The notes beneath the pieces were generated by a model that saw only the letters and a program-made list of their open reading frames with translations, searched no databases and was not told where the DNA came from. The position numbers and the translations under genes were made by a program. From the NCBI GenBank assembly GCA_027315345.1, contig DAHUYE010000043.1, positions 1 through 64,000 on the forward strand: a DNA stretch of 64,000 nt, read 5' to 3'. Positions within the stretch are counted from its first letter, which is position 1; each line of letters begins with the position of its first letter. Source of the DNA: Actinomycetota bacterium (GTDB lineage: Bacteria > Actinomycetota > Acidimicrobiia > Acidimicrobiales > JAJPHE01). This document shows, piece by piece, positions 1-8,842 of the stretch.

Positions 1-813
1 CCCGGTGGCCCGCCCGTTGCGGAGCAGGATCCGGGCCGCGAAGGTTTCCGCCTCCAACCGGCACCGGCCGCTGGCCAAGGCGCGCTGCAGCATGGCCACC
101 GGGTCACCCTTAGCATGGATCGGGCAGCCGTAGTAGCCGCAGAACCCGCAGTTGTTGCACGCCGGGCGGCCGTCGTAGGGGACCGAGTTGGCGGCGGTGG
201 GGGCGGGGTAGGGATGCAGGCCGATCCGCTCGGCGGCGGCGGTGGTGAGGACGGCCGCGTACATGGGTGGCCCCGGAGGCATCGGGAACGGTCCGGAGCG
301 GGGGGCGGCGAAGGGGTTGGAGCCGGCTTCCCCGGCCACACCGACCAGACGCTCGGCCTCGGCGTAATAGGGCTCCAACTCGTCATAGCCGAAGGGCCAG
401 TCGGCCAGGGTGGCTCCGTCGATCGGCCCCCGTTCCGAGAGCAGCCGGAAGTCCTCTTCCAGGAAGCGGGGTGTCTTACCGTCGGCGTGGACGCCGCCGC
501 CCCCGACCGTGGTGGGGATGCTGTTCACCTCGCCCACGTAGGCCCGATCCCCCTCGGCCTCGCTGACCCGGAAGGTGCGCGGCTCGAGGAAGGGGTCCGG
601 CCCCAGGAAGTGCCGGCTCACGAACTTGATCTCATCGTTGCTGTAGTCACCTAGCAGCCGGCTCGGGTCATCGGCGTCGATGAGGTGGTTGCGCCCCTTC
701 TCCACCAGCAGGACCGACCAGCCCGCCTCGGTCAGGGCCAGGGTGGCGGCCGAGCCGCCCGGGCCCGACCCGATGACCACCGCGTCATAGTCGCCCCCGG
801 TCATGGCGCTCAT
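1..813 (-). CDS. GMC-family FAD oxidoreductase, partial (C-terminus beyond left edge)
   Basis: The first 271 codons of a GMC oxidoreductase run off the left edge; the ORF track lacks it because no stop falls in the window. A Rossmann FAD-binding GSGPGG lies at residues 15-20, followed by the acidic strand end VLLVEKG. Four cysteines in CNNCGFCGYYGC (about residues 219-230) resemble the iron-sulfur loop known in catalytic subunits of membrane FAD-glucose dehydrogenases. The ATG overlaps the stop of the upstream small-subunit gene by 4 bp (ATGA), so the two are probably translated together as a two-subunit dehydrogenase of a sugar or alcohol. The substrate cannot be read from the sequence, and the catalytic histidine region lies outside the window. 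Confidence 0.9.
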   Translation of the reverse strand, partial: MSAMTGGDYDAVVIGSGPGGSAATLALTEAGWSVLLVEKGRNHLIDADDPSRLLGDYSNDEIKFVSRHFLGPDPFLEPRTFRVSEAEGDRAYVGEVNSIPTTVGGGGVHADGKTPRFLEEDFRLLSERGPIDGATLADWPFGYDELEPYYAEAERLVGVAGEAGSNPFAAPRSGPFPMPPGPPMYAAVLTTAAAERIGLHPYPAPTAANSVPYDGRPACNNCGFCGYYGCPIHAKGDPVAMLQRALASGRCRLEAETFAARILLRNGRATG

Positions 814-1370
814 GGCTCGCTCACCTCGGCGTCGGTGTAGCCGGCCGGCTGCACGTCGCCCTCGAAGTCGATGTAGCGCCACCCCACCAGGTCCCGATTG
901 CCCCCGTATTCGGGGGCGCCGTACATGCCCTCACAGGCGTGTCCGTAGACCAGTTCGGTGAAGTCGGACGCGGCCCGGAGCCGATCGTCCTGCTCCTCCC
1001 CGGTCAGGGCGGTGAAGTCTTCCCCCAGTTGGGCCAGTCCGTCCCGGTAACGCTCCTGCAGGCCGACCACGGGCCCGTTGAACTCCCGCTCCGGTCGGCC
1101 CTGGGAACCTTCGATCCGCGTCCGCCAGGCCAGCTCATCCAGGGCGGTAAGGGGCGTGAAGCTACTGAAGGACCCCACTCCGCCCTTCCGCCCGGAGAAG
1201 GGGCCGCCGGCCCAGATCCGAGGTGGATCGAAGCTGAAGGCTCCGAGCAGCGTGTCGATGTAGTCCGCCACCCCGGCTTCGGTGGCGCCGGGGTCGGAGT
1301 CGGTTGGTATCAGCCGGGCGCAGACGGCCCGGACCACTTCGTATTGATGATCGGAGAAGAAGACGGGCAT
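810..1370 (-). CDS. gluconate 2-dehydrogenase subunit 3-like protein
   Basis: A 186-residue protein resembling the small subunit-3 family that partners GMC dehydrogenases. I take the ATG at 1370 (MPVFFSDHQ...) rather than the track's longer frame, because the extra 42 codons overlap the 3' end of the preceding gene and look like arginine-rich frame noise. The segment VVRAVCARLIPTD near the N-terminus is typical of the family. Unlike many homologues it shows no twin-arginine signal, so it is either cytoplasmic or carried by a partner. Its stop overlaps the GMC start by 4 bp, which supports a heterodimer. Confidence 0.75.
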   Translation of the reverse strand: MPVFFSDHQYEVVRAVCARLIPTDSDPGATEAGVADYIDTLLGAFSFDPPRIWAGGPFSGRKGGVGSFSSFTPLTALDELAWRTRIEGSQGRPEREFNGPVVGLQERYRDGLAQLGEDFTALTGEEQDDRLRAASDFTELVYGHACEGMYGAPEYGGNRDLVGWRYIDFEGDVQPAGYTDAEVSEP

Positions 1371-1396
1371 GGCCCGGGGACCGTAGTACCCGGCGG

Positions 1397-2980
1397 TCAG
1401 GAGCCGTCGTTGCTGAAGGCGGTGGGCAGCCAGCCCAGGTTGTAACAGGTGTTGATACCGGCCACGGTGACGAAGGTACCGGCGGCGTCGTTCCACTGGG
1501 CTATCGAGTCACAGGCCGGGGACGGCTGGTTGTAGTTCATGGGCGCCCAGGCCAGGGGGGACATCAGCCCATCGAAGGTGTAGCCGGGCCCGCCCGCCTG
1601 GGGCTGCTTCCAGGCGTCGAGCCACTTCATGAAGCCGGCCCGGGTGACCTTGGCCCCCATGGAGGAGACGGCGTCCCCGAAGAGGATCCCGAGGGCGTAA
1701 CCGTCGAGGGCCCACTGGTGCATGGTGGCGGTGGGCTCGTAGGTGGACATGGCCCGGCGGAACTGGGCCACCACCGGGTTGGAGGTGTCCGAGTAGGGGG
1801 CGGAACTGTCGGCGGAGTAGACCGAGTCCCGGCACGGCGAGCTCCACTGGCCGACCGACTGGCCGAAGACCTCCACGGTGGAGACCTTGGCCTTGACGGT
1901 AAAGCCCTGGCGGTCCATGGCCGCGCACAGCTTCTCGTTTCCGGCCACGTCCATGGCGTCGTAGACGGAGTCGACCTTGTCCTCCCGCATGTTGATGACA
2001 TCGGTGTCGAAGGTCGGGTCGGCGGGATTCTCGCCCTGGTGGCTGCCGCCACCCTCATAGGTGGTGGCGATCCCCACCGACTTCGCCTCCGCCTCCTCGG
2101 CGTAGCCCTGCTGGGCCGAGATGGGGATGATGTAGAAGAAGAACGCCCCCCGGCTGACGTGGCGGGTGGTCGCGAACCACTTGTAGATGTTGGCCTGGTT
2201 CTCCTCATTGGCCGGCATGGCGCCCTTGCGGGGGTAGCCGGTTCCGTAGATGCTGAACATGTTCGGGTACTTGTAGTAGCCGTTGCACAGCGGGAACCCG
2301 ACGTCGGGCACACCCTGGGTGTACTCGTAGTGCGCCGAAGAGGCGCAGGCGTCGCTGTTGTTACCGATCAGGGCGAAGACGTGATCCTGGCTCACCAACT
2401 GGTTGGTGCAGGTCAGGTTCTGCTGTCCGTTCTCGGAGTCATCACAGGTGTCCAGCACGATCTTGCGGCCGTTGATCCCGCCGTTGGCGTTGGTGGCGGC
2501 CACCCAGGCCTGGAGGCCGGGCAGGCTGACCCCGAAGGCGTCGGGGCCCAGAGCCCCCTGCACGGAAGTGACGTTGCCGATGGTGATGGTGCTGGCGGTG
2601 ACACCGACGTCACTGGCCCCGCTGGACGTCCCCGACCCGGCCCCCGACGGCCCGCCGGCGCCACCCGCCCCCGCCGAGGCGCCGCCGGCGCCGTTCGAGC
2701 CGGCGCCGCCTCCTGCCGACGCCGCCCCCGGGGTCGCCCCCGAGGACGAGGCCCCCGGGACGGATCCGCCCAGGCCGCTGGCGTTGGTGCCGCCCGAGTT
2801 GCCGGTCCCGCCGCCACTTCCGGAAGCGGCCGGGCCGCCGGCGGAGACCGAGGCGCCCACGCCGCTGGACGTACCGAAGGCGCTGTTGGGCAGGCGGGTT
2901 CCGCAGCTGGACAGGGCCAGACCCACGACGCCGAGGACAGCCACCAGGCACAGGGCCCGCCGATCGACTACGCGACCCAT
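1397..2980 (-). CDS. lipoprotein, periplasmic-binding (Peripla_BP_6-like) substrate receptor
   Basis: The protein is 527 aa from ATG 2980; the track's 886-aa frame adds spurious N-terminal sequence. A short basic N-terminus and hydrophobic stretch end in a lipobox (LALSSC, Cys about 26), so it should be a surface-anchored lipoprotein. Residues of about 30-125 are a Gly/Ser/Ala linker. The rest (ITIGNVTSVQG, LQAWVAATNANGGINGRK, YALGILFGDAV) has the two-lobed fold of branched-chain amino-acid or amide receptors. No ABC permease or ATPase genes accompany it. It sits between an MFS transporter and a dehydrogenase pair, so it may serve as a sensor or orphan receptor for the same substrate. Confidence 0.85.
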   Translation of the reverse strand: MGRVVDRRALCLVAVLGVVGLALSSCGTRLPNSAFGTSSGVGASVSAGGPAASGSGGGTGNSGGTNASGLGGSVPGASSSGATPGAASAGGGAGSNGAGGASAGAGGAGGPSGAGSGTSSGASDVGVTASTITIGNVTSVQGALGPDAFGVSLPGLQAWVAATNANGGINGRKIVLDTCDDSENGQQNLTCTNQLVSQDHVFALIGNNSDACASSAHYEYTQGVPDVGFPLCNGYYKYPNMFSIYGTGYPRKGAMPANEENQANIYKWFATTRHVSRGAFFFYIIPISAQQGYAEEAEAKSVGIATTYEGGGSHQGENPADPTFDTDVINMREDKVDSVYDAMDVAGNEKLCAAMDRQGFTVKAKVSTVEVFGQSVGQWSSPCRDSVYSADSSAPYSDTSNPVVAQFRRAMSTYEPTATMHQWALDGYALGILFGDAVSSMGAKVTRAGFMKWLDAWKQPQAGGPGYTFDGLMSPLAWAPMNYNQPSPACDSIAQWNDAAGTFVTVAGINTCYNLGWLPTAFSNDGS

Positions 2981-3081
2981 GCGCCTTCCCCCCCTTGGAC
3001 AGCGACGCCGCCGGGCCGGGCCCGGACGGGGGTGCAGCCTAGGGTCGCCCTCAGGCCGCCACAAGGCAGGCCCCCGGGCGG

Positions 3082-4572
3082 TCACGGGCCGGGCGCCGCC
3101 ACCGGCGGTTCGATCAGGTGGAGGCGGGCCGCCTCGGCGCAGGCGAAGGCCATGTCGTGGCCGTACGAGCGCCGGGCGAAGATGAAGGCGATACCGGCCA
3201 GACCGCAGACGGGGGCGAAGATCACCAGGGCCGCCTGCAGGCCGGCGGCATGGTTGGCGGCCGGGCTTCCCAGGTGATCGGCCAGTGCTCCCACGATGAG
3301 CGATCCGGCGCTGGAAGCAGCTCGCACCATGGAGCGCACGCTGGCGGCCCGTCCTCTCAGAGATGCGACCACCACGTCGTTGAAGAGGGCTTCGCTGGGG
3401 GCGATCGGGAGCGTCACCCCGCAGCCGCCGATCAACAGGAACACGCCGCTGAGGACAAGGTTGTGGGTCCCGAAACCGATGGGCAGGCCGATGCCGGAGA
3501 GGACCGAGCCGGCCACCACCACGTAGATGCGGGCGTTGAGCACGCCCCTCCGGTTGAGCCGGTCGGCCACGGCGCCGCCCCCGAGGACGCCGAGCATGGC
3601 CGCCGGCAGGAGGATCCCGGTGAAGGCGCCGGCCGCCACCGGGGAGAGGTGGTCGACCCGCTCGAAGAAGGGGATGGCCCAGAAGCTGAGGGCGGCGGTG
3701 ATGAGCTGGGCCAGGGTGAGGGCCAGCAGGGCCCACCACATCGACGGTATGCGGAACAGCTCCCGCATGATCTCGGTGACCCCGGCGGTGTCGTAGTCGA
3801 CCGTTCCGACCCGGCGGGGGGGAGGCAGCCGCCCGGCAAAGGCCATGGCCCCCTTCTGGCCCGTGAAGCTGGGGGGCTTGAAGCTGGCCGCGGTGGTGCC
3901 GGCCTCGGTGAAACTGGCCGCCGTGGAGCTGGCCGCCGCCGCCCGGTCGGCCTCGAAGTCGGCGTCCTGAATGCCCCGCCGGGGCTCGGGCTGGGCCAGC
4001 AGATAGGCGACGGTGGCCATGCCCAGGGGGACCCAGAACCAAAAGGCCCACCGCCAACCCCCGACGGCCACCGCCACCCCGCCCCCGAGGAAGCCGATCA
4101 GGCTGCCCACGATGCTGCCGGCCTGGTACAGCCCCATCCGCCCGGCCCGTTCGGACACGGGAAAGTAGTCACCGATGAGGGAGATCGACGCCGAGCTGCT
4201 GGCCTCGGCGAAGCCCACCCCCAGGCGGAAGGCCAGCAGCACCCAGAAGCTCCAGGCCAGGCCGTTGAGGCCCATGCAGGCCGTCCACGCCAGCATGGCC
4301 CCGCCCAGGACGTAGGTACGCCGGCGGCTGTCGGCCATGAAGCCGAAGGGAACGGCCCCGAGCACGCCGATGACCGCCATGGCCACGGGCAGGAGGGCCA
4401 CGGTGGCGTTGGAGACATGGAAGGTCCGTTGGATGCCGTTGACGGCCTGGGACAGCGAGCCGGTCTCCCCCGCCCCCAGGGCCAGGGTGGCGGCCAGCGC
4501 CAACAGCGGAGCCCAGCCGTGGTCGATGGCCCGTCGGCGTCCGTCCGCCCCGATCACTCCCTGTCCGATCAC
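3082..4572 (-). CDS. MFS transporter
   Basis: A 496-aa integral membrane protein with roughly twelve hydrophobic segments and the major-facilitator loop signature GFMADSRRRTYVLGG between TM2 and TM3. A repeated Ser/Phe/Thr-rich cytoplasmic loop in the middle (AAASSTAASFTEAG) separates the two halves. It is probably a proton-coupled importer or exporter of a small organic molecule. It is the first gene of a minus-strand set continuing into the binding lipoprotein and the GMC dehydrogenase. The GTG at 4572 is taken; a GTG five codons on is also possible. Confidence 0.85.
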   Translation of the reverse strand: MIGQGVIGADGRRRAIDHGWAPLLALAATLALGAGETGSLSQAVNGIQRTFHVSNATVALLPVAMAVIGVLGAVPFGFMADSRRRTYVLGGAMLAWTACMGLNGLAWSFWVLLAFRLGVGFAEASSSASISLIGDYFPVSERAGRMGLYQAGSIVGSLIGFLGGGVAVAVGGWRWAFWFWVPLGMATVAYLLAQPEPRRGIQDADFEADRAAAASSTAASFTEAGTTAASFKPPSFTGQKGAMAFAGRLPPPRRVGTVDYDTAGVTEIMRELFRIPSMWWALLALTLAQLITAALSFWAIPFFERVDHLSPVAAGAFTGILLPAAMLGVLGGGAVADRLNRRGVLNARIYVVVAGSVLSGIGLPIGFGTHNLVLSGVFLLIGGCGVTLPIAPSEALFNDVVVASLRGRAASVRSMVRAASSAGSLIVGALADHLGSPAANHAAGLQAALVIFAPVCGLAGIAFIFARRSYGHDMAFACAEAARLHLIEPPVAAPGP

Positions 4573-4656
4573 CTTGCCGGCGATGACACCCCTCCCCCAG
4601 CTGATCCTTCAAGCATTCGACGCCTGGACGCCGGATCCCTACCGGGGCGTCGACGC

Positions 4657-5139
4657 TCAGCCGGCCGCCGCCTCCACCGCCACCGTCACTTCGATCTCCA
4701 CCGCCCCGCCTCGGGGCAGCGCCGCCACCCCCACCGCCGAGCGGGTGTGGCGTCCTCTGTCCCCGAAGACGGCGTGGAGCAGGCGGCTGGCTCCGTCCAC
4801 CACCGCCGGTTGGGCGTCGAATCCGGGGGCGCAGGCCACGTAGCCGGTCACGTGCAGCACCCGTTCGATGCGGTCGAGGGTGCCCAGGGCCGCCTTGAGC
4901 ACGGCCAGGGCGTTGAGGGCGCACACCTCGGCGGCCTCGGCTCCCTCCTCGACGGTGACGTCCTCCCCGAGCCGGCCCGTGCACGTGAGGCGGCCCGCGA
5001 TGCGGGGCAGCTGGCCCGAGGTCCGGGCCAGGCCGCCGTGGACGACCACTGCCTCGAGGGGGTCATGGGGGGGATGGGGACCGTGCAGGGTCAGACCCAG
5101 CTCCTCGACCCGGGCGTCGAACGGGGGCATCGGCGCCAC
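4657..5139 (-). CDS. RidA/YjgF family protein
   Basis: A 160-aa protein matching the RidA/YjgF/UK114 fold. Family members form trimers and deaminate reactive enamine or imine intermediates. The conserved blocks GGLARTSGQLP, EEGAEAAEVCALNALAVLKAALG and RHTRSAVGVAALPRGGAVEIEV are visible in order. The arginine in HTRSAVGV matches the family position that binds the substrate carboxylate. Length is somewhat above the usual 125-130 aa because of an N-terminal extension. It is divergent from the PIG-L gene, with only about 50 bp between starts. Confidence 0.85.
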   Translation of the reverse strand: MAPMPPFDARVEELGLTLHGPHPPHDPLEAVVVHGGLARTSGQLPRIAGRLTCTGRLGEDVTVEEGAEAAEVCALNALAVLKAALGTLDRIERVLHVTGYVACAPGFDAQPAVVDGASRLLHAVFGDRGRHTRSAVGVAALPRGGAVEIEVTVAVEAAAG

Positions 5140-5192
5140 CCTACGGTAAGGCCCCGGGCCGGGACGCCCGGGCTGGAGGGGGAGAGAGAGCA

Positions 5193-5963
5193 GTGACGAT
5201 CGATCGGTCCCTGTGGGGCCAGGTGGAACCGGAATCCCTGACCCGCATCGTGGTGCTGTCCCCTCACTTCGATGACGCCGCCATGGGCGCCGGCCAACTG
5301 CTCATCCGGCATGCCGGGAAGGCGGAGACGACTGTGATCACCGTCTACGGAGGGGCTCCCCCGGCCTACCCGGCCCAACCGACGGAGTGGGACGCGCTGG
5401 GCGGCTTCGGGCCCGGGGATGACGTGGTCAGCGCCCGCCGCCAGGAGGACCGGGCCGCCATGGAGGTGCTGGGGGCCGGGCCGGTCTGGCTCGACTTCCC
5501 CGATCACCAGTACCTGGACCCGGCCGAGCGGCCCACCGCCTCCCAGGTGGCCGCCGTCCTGGAGGGGGCCATCCTGGAACGCGACCCGACGGCGGTCTTC
5601 GCCCCCATGGGCCTGGCCAACCCCGATCACGTCGACACCCACGAGGCCGCCCTGCTCATCCGCCGGGCCCATCCGGAACTGGCCTGGTTCTGCTACGAGG
5701 ACCAGGGCTACAAGCACCTGCCCGGTCTCTTGGCCTGGCGGGTGGCCAAGCTGTTCCGGGCCCTGATCTGGCCCACCCCGGCGGCGGTGCCGGTGGCATC
5801 CGACGCCGAGCGCAAGCGGAGGGCCATCTGGTGCTACGCCAGCCAGATTCCCCCCCTCGAGCGGGACCACGGCCTGACCGAGCGCCTCGAGGCCGGGGTG
5901 CCCGAGCAGTTCTGGCGCCTGCTGCCCCCTCCGCCGGGGTGGGAGGCCCTGGTGGAGGTCTGA
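5193..5963 (+). CDS. PIG-L/LmbE-family deacetylase
   Basis: A 256-aa zinc-dependent N-acetyl-sugar deacetylase-like protein (family of MshB, LmbE and BshB). The metal motif PHFDDAAMG (usual form PHPDD) is at residues of about 25-33, and the second histidine region DHVDTHEA is at about 147. GTG start 5193 is preceded by the purine-rich ribosome site GGAGGGGGAGAGAGAG. In actinobacteria such enzymes act in mycothiol synthesis, mycothiol-conjugate hydrolysis or natural-product tailoring; nothing nearby chooses between these. It converges on the amine oxidase gene with a 9-bp gap. Confidence 0.8.
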   Translation: MTIDRSLWGQVEPESLTRIVVLSPHFDDAAMGAGQLLIRHAGKAETTVITVYGGAPPAYPAQPTEWDALGGFGPGDDVVSARRQEDRAAMEVLGAGPVWLDFPDHQYLDPAERPTASQVAAVLEGAILERDPTAVFAPMGLANPDHVDTHEAALLIRRAHPELAWFCYEDQGYKHLPGLLAWRVAKLFRALIWPTPAAVPVASDAERKRRAIWCYASQIPPLERDHGLTERLEAGVPEQFWRLLPPPPGWEALVEV

Positions 5964-5972
5964 CCGGCCCGC

Positions 5973-7913
5973 TCAGCCGGCCGGATCCGCCTCGGCGGCG
6001 CAGTGGCCGGGCGGGGGGGGCACATCCAGGGCGGGGTTCCGGTCGAAGAAGCCGACCGGGACGAGATGGAACCCGGTGTACTCCACCGGCATCACCGGCC
6101 AGTCCTCCGGACGGGGGAAGTGGGTGACGCCGAAGGTGTGCCAGAGCACCACGTCGGTGCCGATCAGGGACCGGTCGGCCTGGGTCCAGCGAGCCAGGCC
6201 GTCACCGCCGGCGTGCTGGTTGGGATACTCCCCGGCGGCCCGCATCTCGGTGGCGGCGTAGGGCGTGACCCACAGGTTGCGGGTGGCGAAGGCGGCCCGC
6301 CGCCCGACGCTGGAGGCCGGGTCGGCCAGCAGGGTCGGCACCGGACCGGGGACCAGCTGATAGGCGACCGGCTCCCCGGCCGCGTTGCGGACTCCGGGGT
6401 TGACCACCCGCCAACGCCGGCTGAGGGCGGTATCGGTGATCCGGGCCGCCTCGGATTCGGTGTTGAGGCGGGTGGACCGGGGCCGGAACCCGTTGCCCCA
6501 GGGGTTGGCCGGGCCCGACGGAAGGCGTTCCGCTTCCACCTCGTGGACCTCGTTGTCAGCCCCGTCCACGTCCAGGTCCAGCCGGGCGCAGAACAGGTGC
6601 TGATGGACCGGGGCGGCCAGGTCCCGGGTGAGCAGCGGGGCGTGGTCCGGGCGTTCCCCCGGCTTGACGGCCTGGGTGGAGAGGATGCCGGTCAGCTTGA
6701 CCTCGAGCTGGATGGTGCCGTCCTGATACAGGTACCAGTAGAAGCCGTAGTCGTAGTTGCCCACCGTGGCGATGAAGCTGACGACCAGCCGCCGGGAGCG
6801 GCGCACCTCGACATTCCCGGTGTTGAGATCGGTGTGCTTCCAGAGGATGCCGTAGTCCTCCTCGTGGATGCACACGGCGTTGACCAGGGGGTACGGGTTT
6901 CCGTGCTCATCGGCCAGAAGGCCGTCCATATAGGTGATCTCCCCCAGGCAGTCACAGCCCAGGCTCAACGAGTTGGCGAAGCGGCCCAGCCCCCACTCCC
7001 CCACGTCGAAGGCGTTCTTCCAGCCGTGCATGGGCCCGGGATCCCCGTAGGGGACCACCATCTCGCTGATGGACGCCCGGTACAGGATGGACCGGACCCG
7101 GCCACTGTCCTCATAGCCCACCGTGTGCAGGACCACGCCCTCCCGGGTGTCCATCGACACCCGCAGCGACCACTTCTGCCAGCGGAGAAGGTTCCCCTCC
7201 AGGGTGAAGCTGGGCCCCTCGGGCTGGCTGATCTCCAGCGGCGCCAGATCGGAACGCAGCGGGCCGACGTCCTCGGCCCCGTAGGTACCGGACGCCTCCG
7301 GAACGGGCACCAGGCCGTAATCCACCACCTCCAGCACCTCGGCCCGACCCAGGTCCACGAAGGCGATGAGGCCCTCCACCGGACGGGCGTAGCCGTTGTC
7401 GGTGGCGGTGGCCCGGATGTAGGTCAGGCACCGGGCGATACGCCGTCCGTCCTCATGGCCCAGACCGAACGAGCCGGCCGGCCAGGGATCGATCTGGGCG
7501 GTGCCGAAGTCGGTGATACCCCGGCGCGCCAGGGCCGCCTGCCAGTCGGGGTTCTCCATCACGGCCACGATGGCCCCGAAGGACTCTTCGAACAGGAGGG
7601 CCGGGCGCATCCCGGGCACCGGCGTCCACGACTCCAATTCGTCTGCGTCCCGGCCCTGGCCCAGGACCACCACCGCTTCGACCATGTCCAGCCCCGGGCC
7701 CAGGACGATCTGAACCCGGACCCGGCGCCGCACCGGCCGGCCGGGGCGATGGGCGAGGACCTCCGCCTTGGGCGGCTCCTGCAGGGCGATGTAGGAGAAC
7801 CGGGCCGTCTCGCTCAGCCGTCCCGAGGCCCGCACGACCGCCACGGCCGCCTCGATCTCTTCGGCCGTCAAGACGTCCAGGGGATGGGAGGCGGGAGCGC
7901 CGGCCAAGCTCAT
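5973..7913 (-). CDS. copper-containing primary-amine oxidase
   Basis: A 646-aa quinoprotein amine oxidase that oxidises a primary amine to an aldehyde with release of NH3 and H2O2. The precursor of the topaquinone cofactor is Tyr387 in VGNYDYG. The probable catalytic base is Asp303 (AFDVGEWG). Copper ligands are the pair in HQH (about 437 and 439) and a third histidine in WHTFGVTHF near 600. The block SLGCDCLGEITYMDG closely follows the Arthrobacter-type enzymes. No signal peptide is seen, so it is probably cytoplasmic. I take ATG 7913, which overlaps the upstream SDR stop by 4 bp; the track's longer frame runs inside that gene. Confidence 0.95.
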   Translation of the reverse strand: MSLAGAPASHPLDVLTAEEIEAAVAVVRASGRLSETARFSYIALQEPPKAEVLAHRPGRPVRRRVRVQIVLGPGLDMVEAVVVLGQGRDADELESWTPVPGMRPALLFEESFGAIVAVMENPDWQAALARRGITDFGTAQIDPWPAGSFGLGHEDGRRIARCLTYIRATATDNGYARPVEGLIAFVDLGRAEVLEVVDYGLVPVPEASGTYGAEDVGPLRSDLAPLEISQPEGPSFTLEGNLLRWQKWSLRVSMDTREGVVLHTVGYEDSGRVRSILYRASISEMVVPYGDPGPMHGWKNAFDVGEWGLGRFANSLSLGCDCLGEITYMDGLLADEHGNPYPLVNAVCIHEEDYGILWKHTDLNTGNVEVRRSRRLVVSFIATVGNYDYGFYWYLYQDGTIQLEVKLTGILSTQAVKPGERPDHAPLLTRDLAAPVHQHLFCARLDLDVDGADNEVHEVEAERLPSGPANPWGNGFRPRSTRLNTESEAARITDTALSRRWRVVNPGVRNAAGEPVAYQLVPGPVPTLLADPASSVGRRAAFATRNLWVTPYAATEMRAAGEYPNQHAGGDGLARWTQADRSLIGTDVVLWHTFGVTHFPRPEDWPVMPVEYTGFHLVPVGFFDRNPALDVPPPPGHCAAEADPAG

Positions 7914-8704
7914 GCCCCCGTTCGCTGGGCCACATAGGCGATCACGCCCTGCAGGTAAGCGCCGGTGTCGGGGAACTTGTGCGCCACCACATCCTCGAAC
8001 CAGGCCGGCACGTAGGACTCGAAACGGCCGGACTCGATCTGGTCGATGACCGGCTCGACTATGGCCTCGGCGGCCAGGACCTCCACGTCGGCCACCAGTG
8101 GGTCGTTGTCGGGCTGCTGGAACAGTTCGGTGTCGAACAGTCCCGGATTGACCACGTGTACGAGGACGTCGTGGCCGGCGGCGGCCAGGTCGACCTGCAT
8201 GCCTTCCGACCACGCCGTCAGGGCCGCCTTGGAAGCGGAGTAGGCCGCCTCCCCGGGCGGGCTCAGCCGGGCGGCCACCGAGGCCACGTTCACTATCCGC
8301 CCGCTCCGGCGGATCAGGCCGGGGAGCAGAGCCAGGGTGAGGCGGACCGGAGACAGGAAGTTGATGCGCATGACGGCGTCCACCGTGCCGGCGTCCAACT
8401 CCAGCACCGACCGCCGCTTGGGAATGCCGGCGTTGTTGATGAGGATGTCGACGCCACCCAGCTCTTCCTCGGCCCGGCGGGCGAAGGCCTCAATTCCGTC
8501 CAGGTCGGCCAGGTCGACCACCCAGGACCGCGAATCGGGCGAGACCGCCTTGAGCCCGGCCAGGACCTGTTCCAGCCGCTCGGCCCGGCGGGCGCAGATC
8601 CCCACCACCGCCCCCCGCGCGGCCAGGCCCTGGGCCAGCGCCGCCCCGATGCCCGAGGATCCCCCCGTGATCAACACCCGCCGGCCGGCCACGGAATAGG
8701 TCAC
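7910..8704 (-). CDS. short-chain dehydrogenase/reductase
   Basis: A 264-aa classical SDR with the cofactor motif TGGSSGIG at about residues 13-20, structural NNAG, and catalytic Ser plus YSASK (YxxxK). The arginine-rich stretch after beta-2 (CARRAERLEQ) favours NADP(H). It is translated just ahead of, and coupled to, the copper amine oxidase (ATGA overlap), so a plausible role is reducing or oxidising the aldehyde made by that enzyme; this is inference from position only. Start is GTG 8704. Confidence 0.88.
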   Translation of the reverse strand: MTYSVAGRRVLITGGSSGIGAALAQGLAARGAVVGICARRAERLEQVLAGLKAVSPDSRSWVVDLADLDGIEAFARRAEEELGGVDILINNAGIPKRRSVLELDAGTVDAVMRINFLSPVRLTLALLPGLIRRSGRIVNVASVAARLSPPGEAAYSASKAALTAWSEGMQVDLAAAGHDVLVHVVNPGLFDTELFQQPDNDPLVADVEVLAAEAIVEPVIDQIESGRFESYVPAWFEDVVAHKFPDTGAYLQGVIAYVAQRTGA

Positions 8705-8842
8705 GGCCGGCTCCCGAGACCAGGCGCCGCCAGCACGGCCGGGAGACTAGTTCGACCCGGTCCTTCCTTGACTTGGGCGGCACCACCGTTCAGAGTGTCG
8801 GGCCCGGCGCCCCGGCCTGGGCCGCGTCATCGGAGGTCGGCT

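Noticed and set aside
1304-3277. 657-aa plus-strand ORF
   Set aside because: It is antisense to the binding lipoprotein, which has a lipobox and clear fold motifs.
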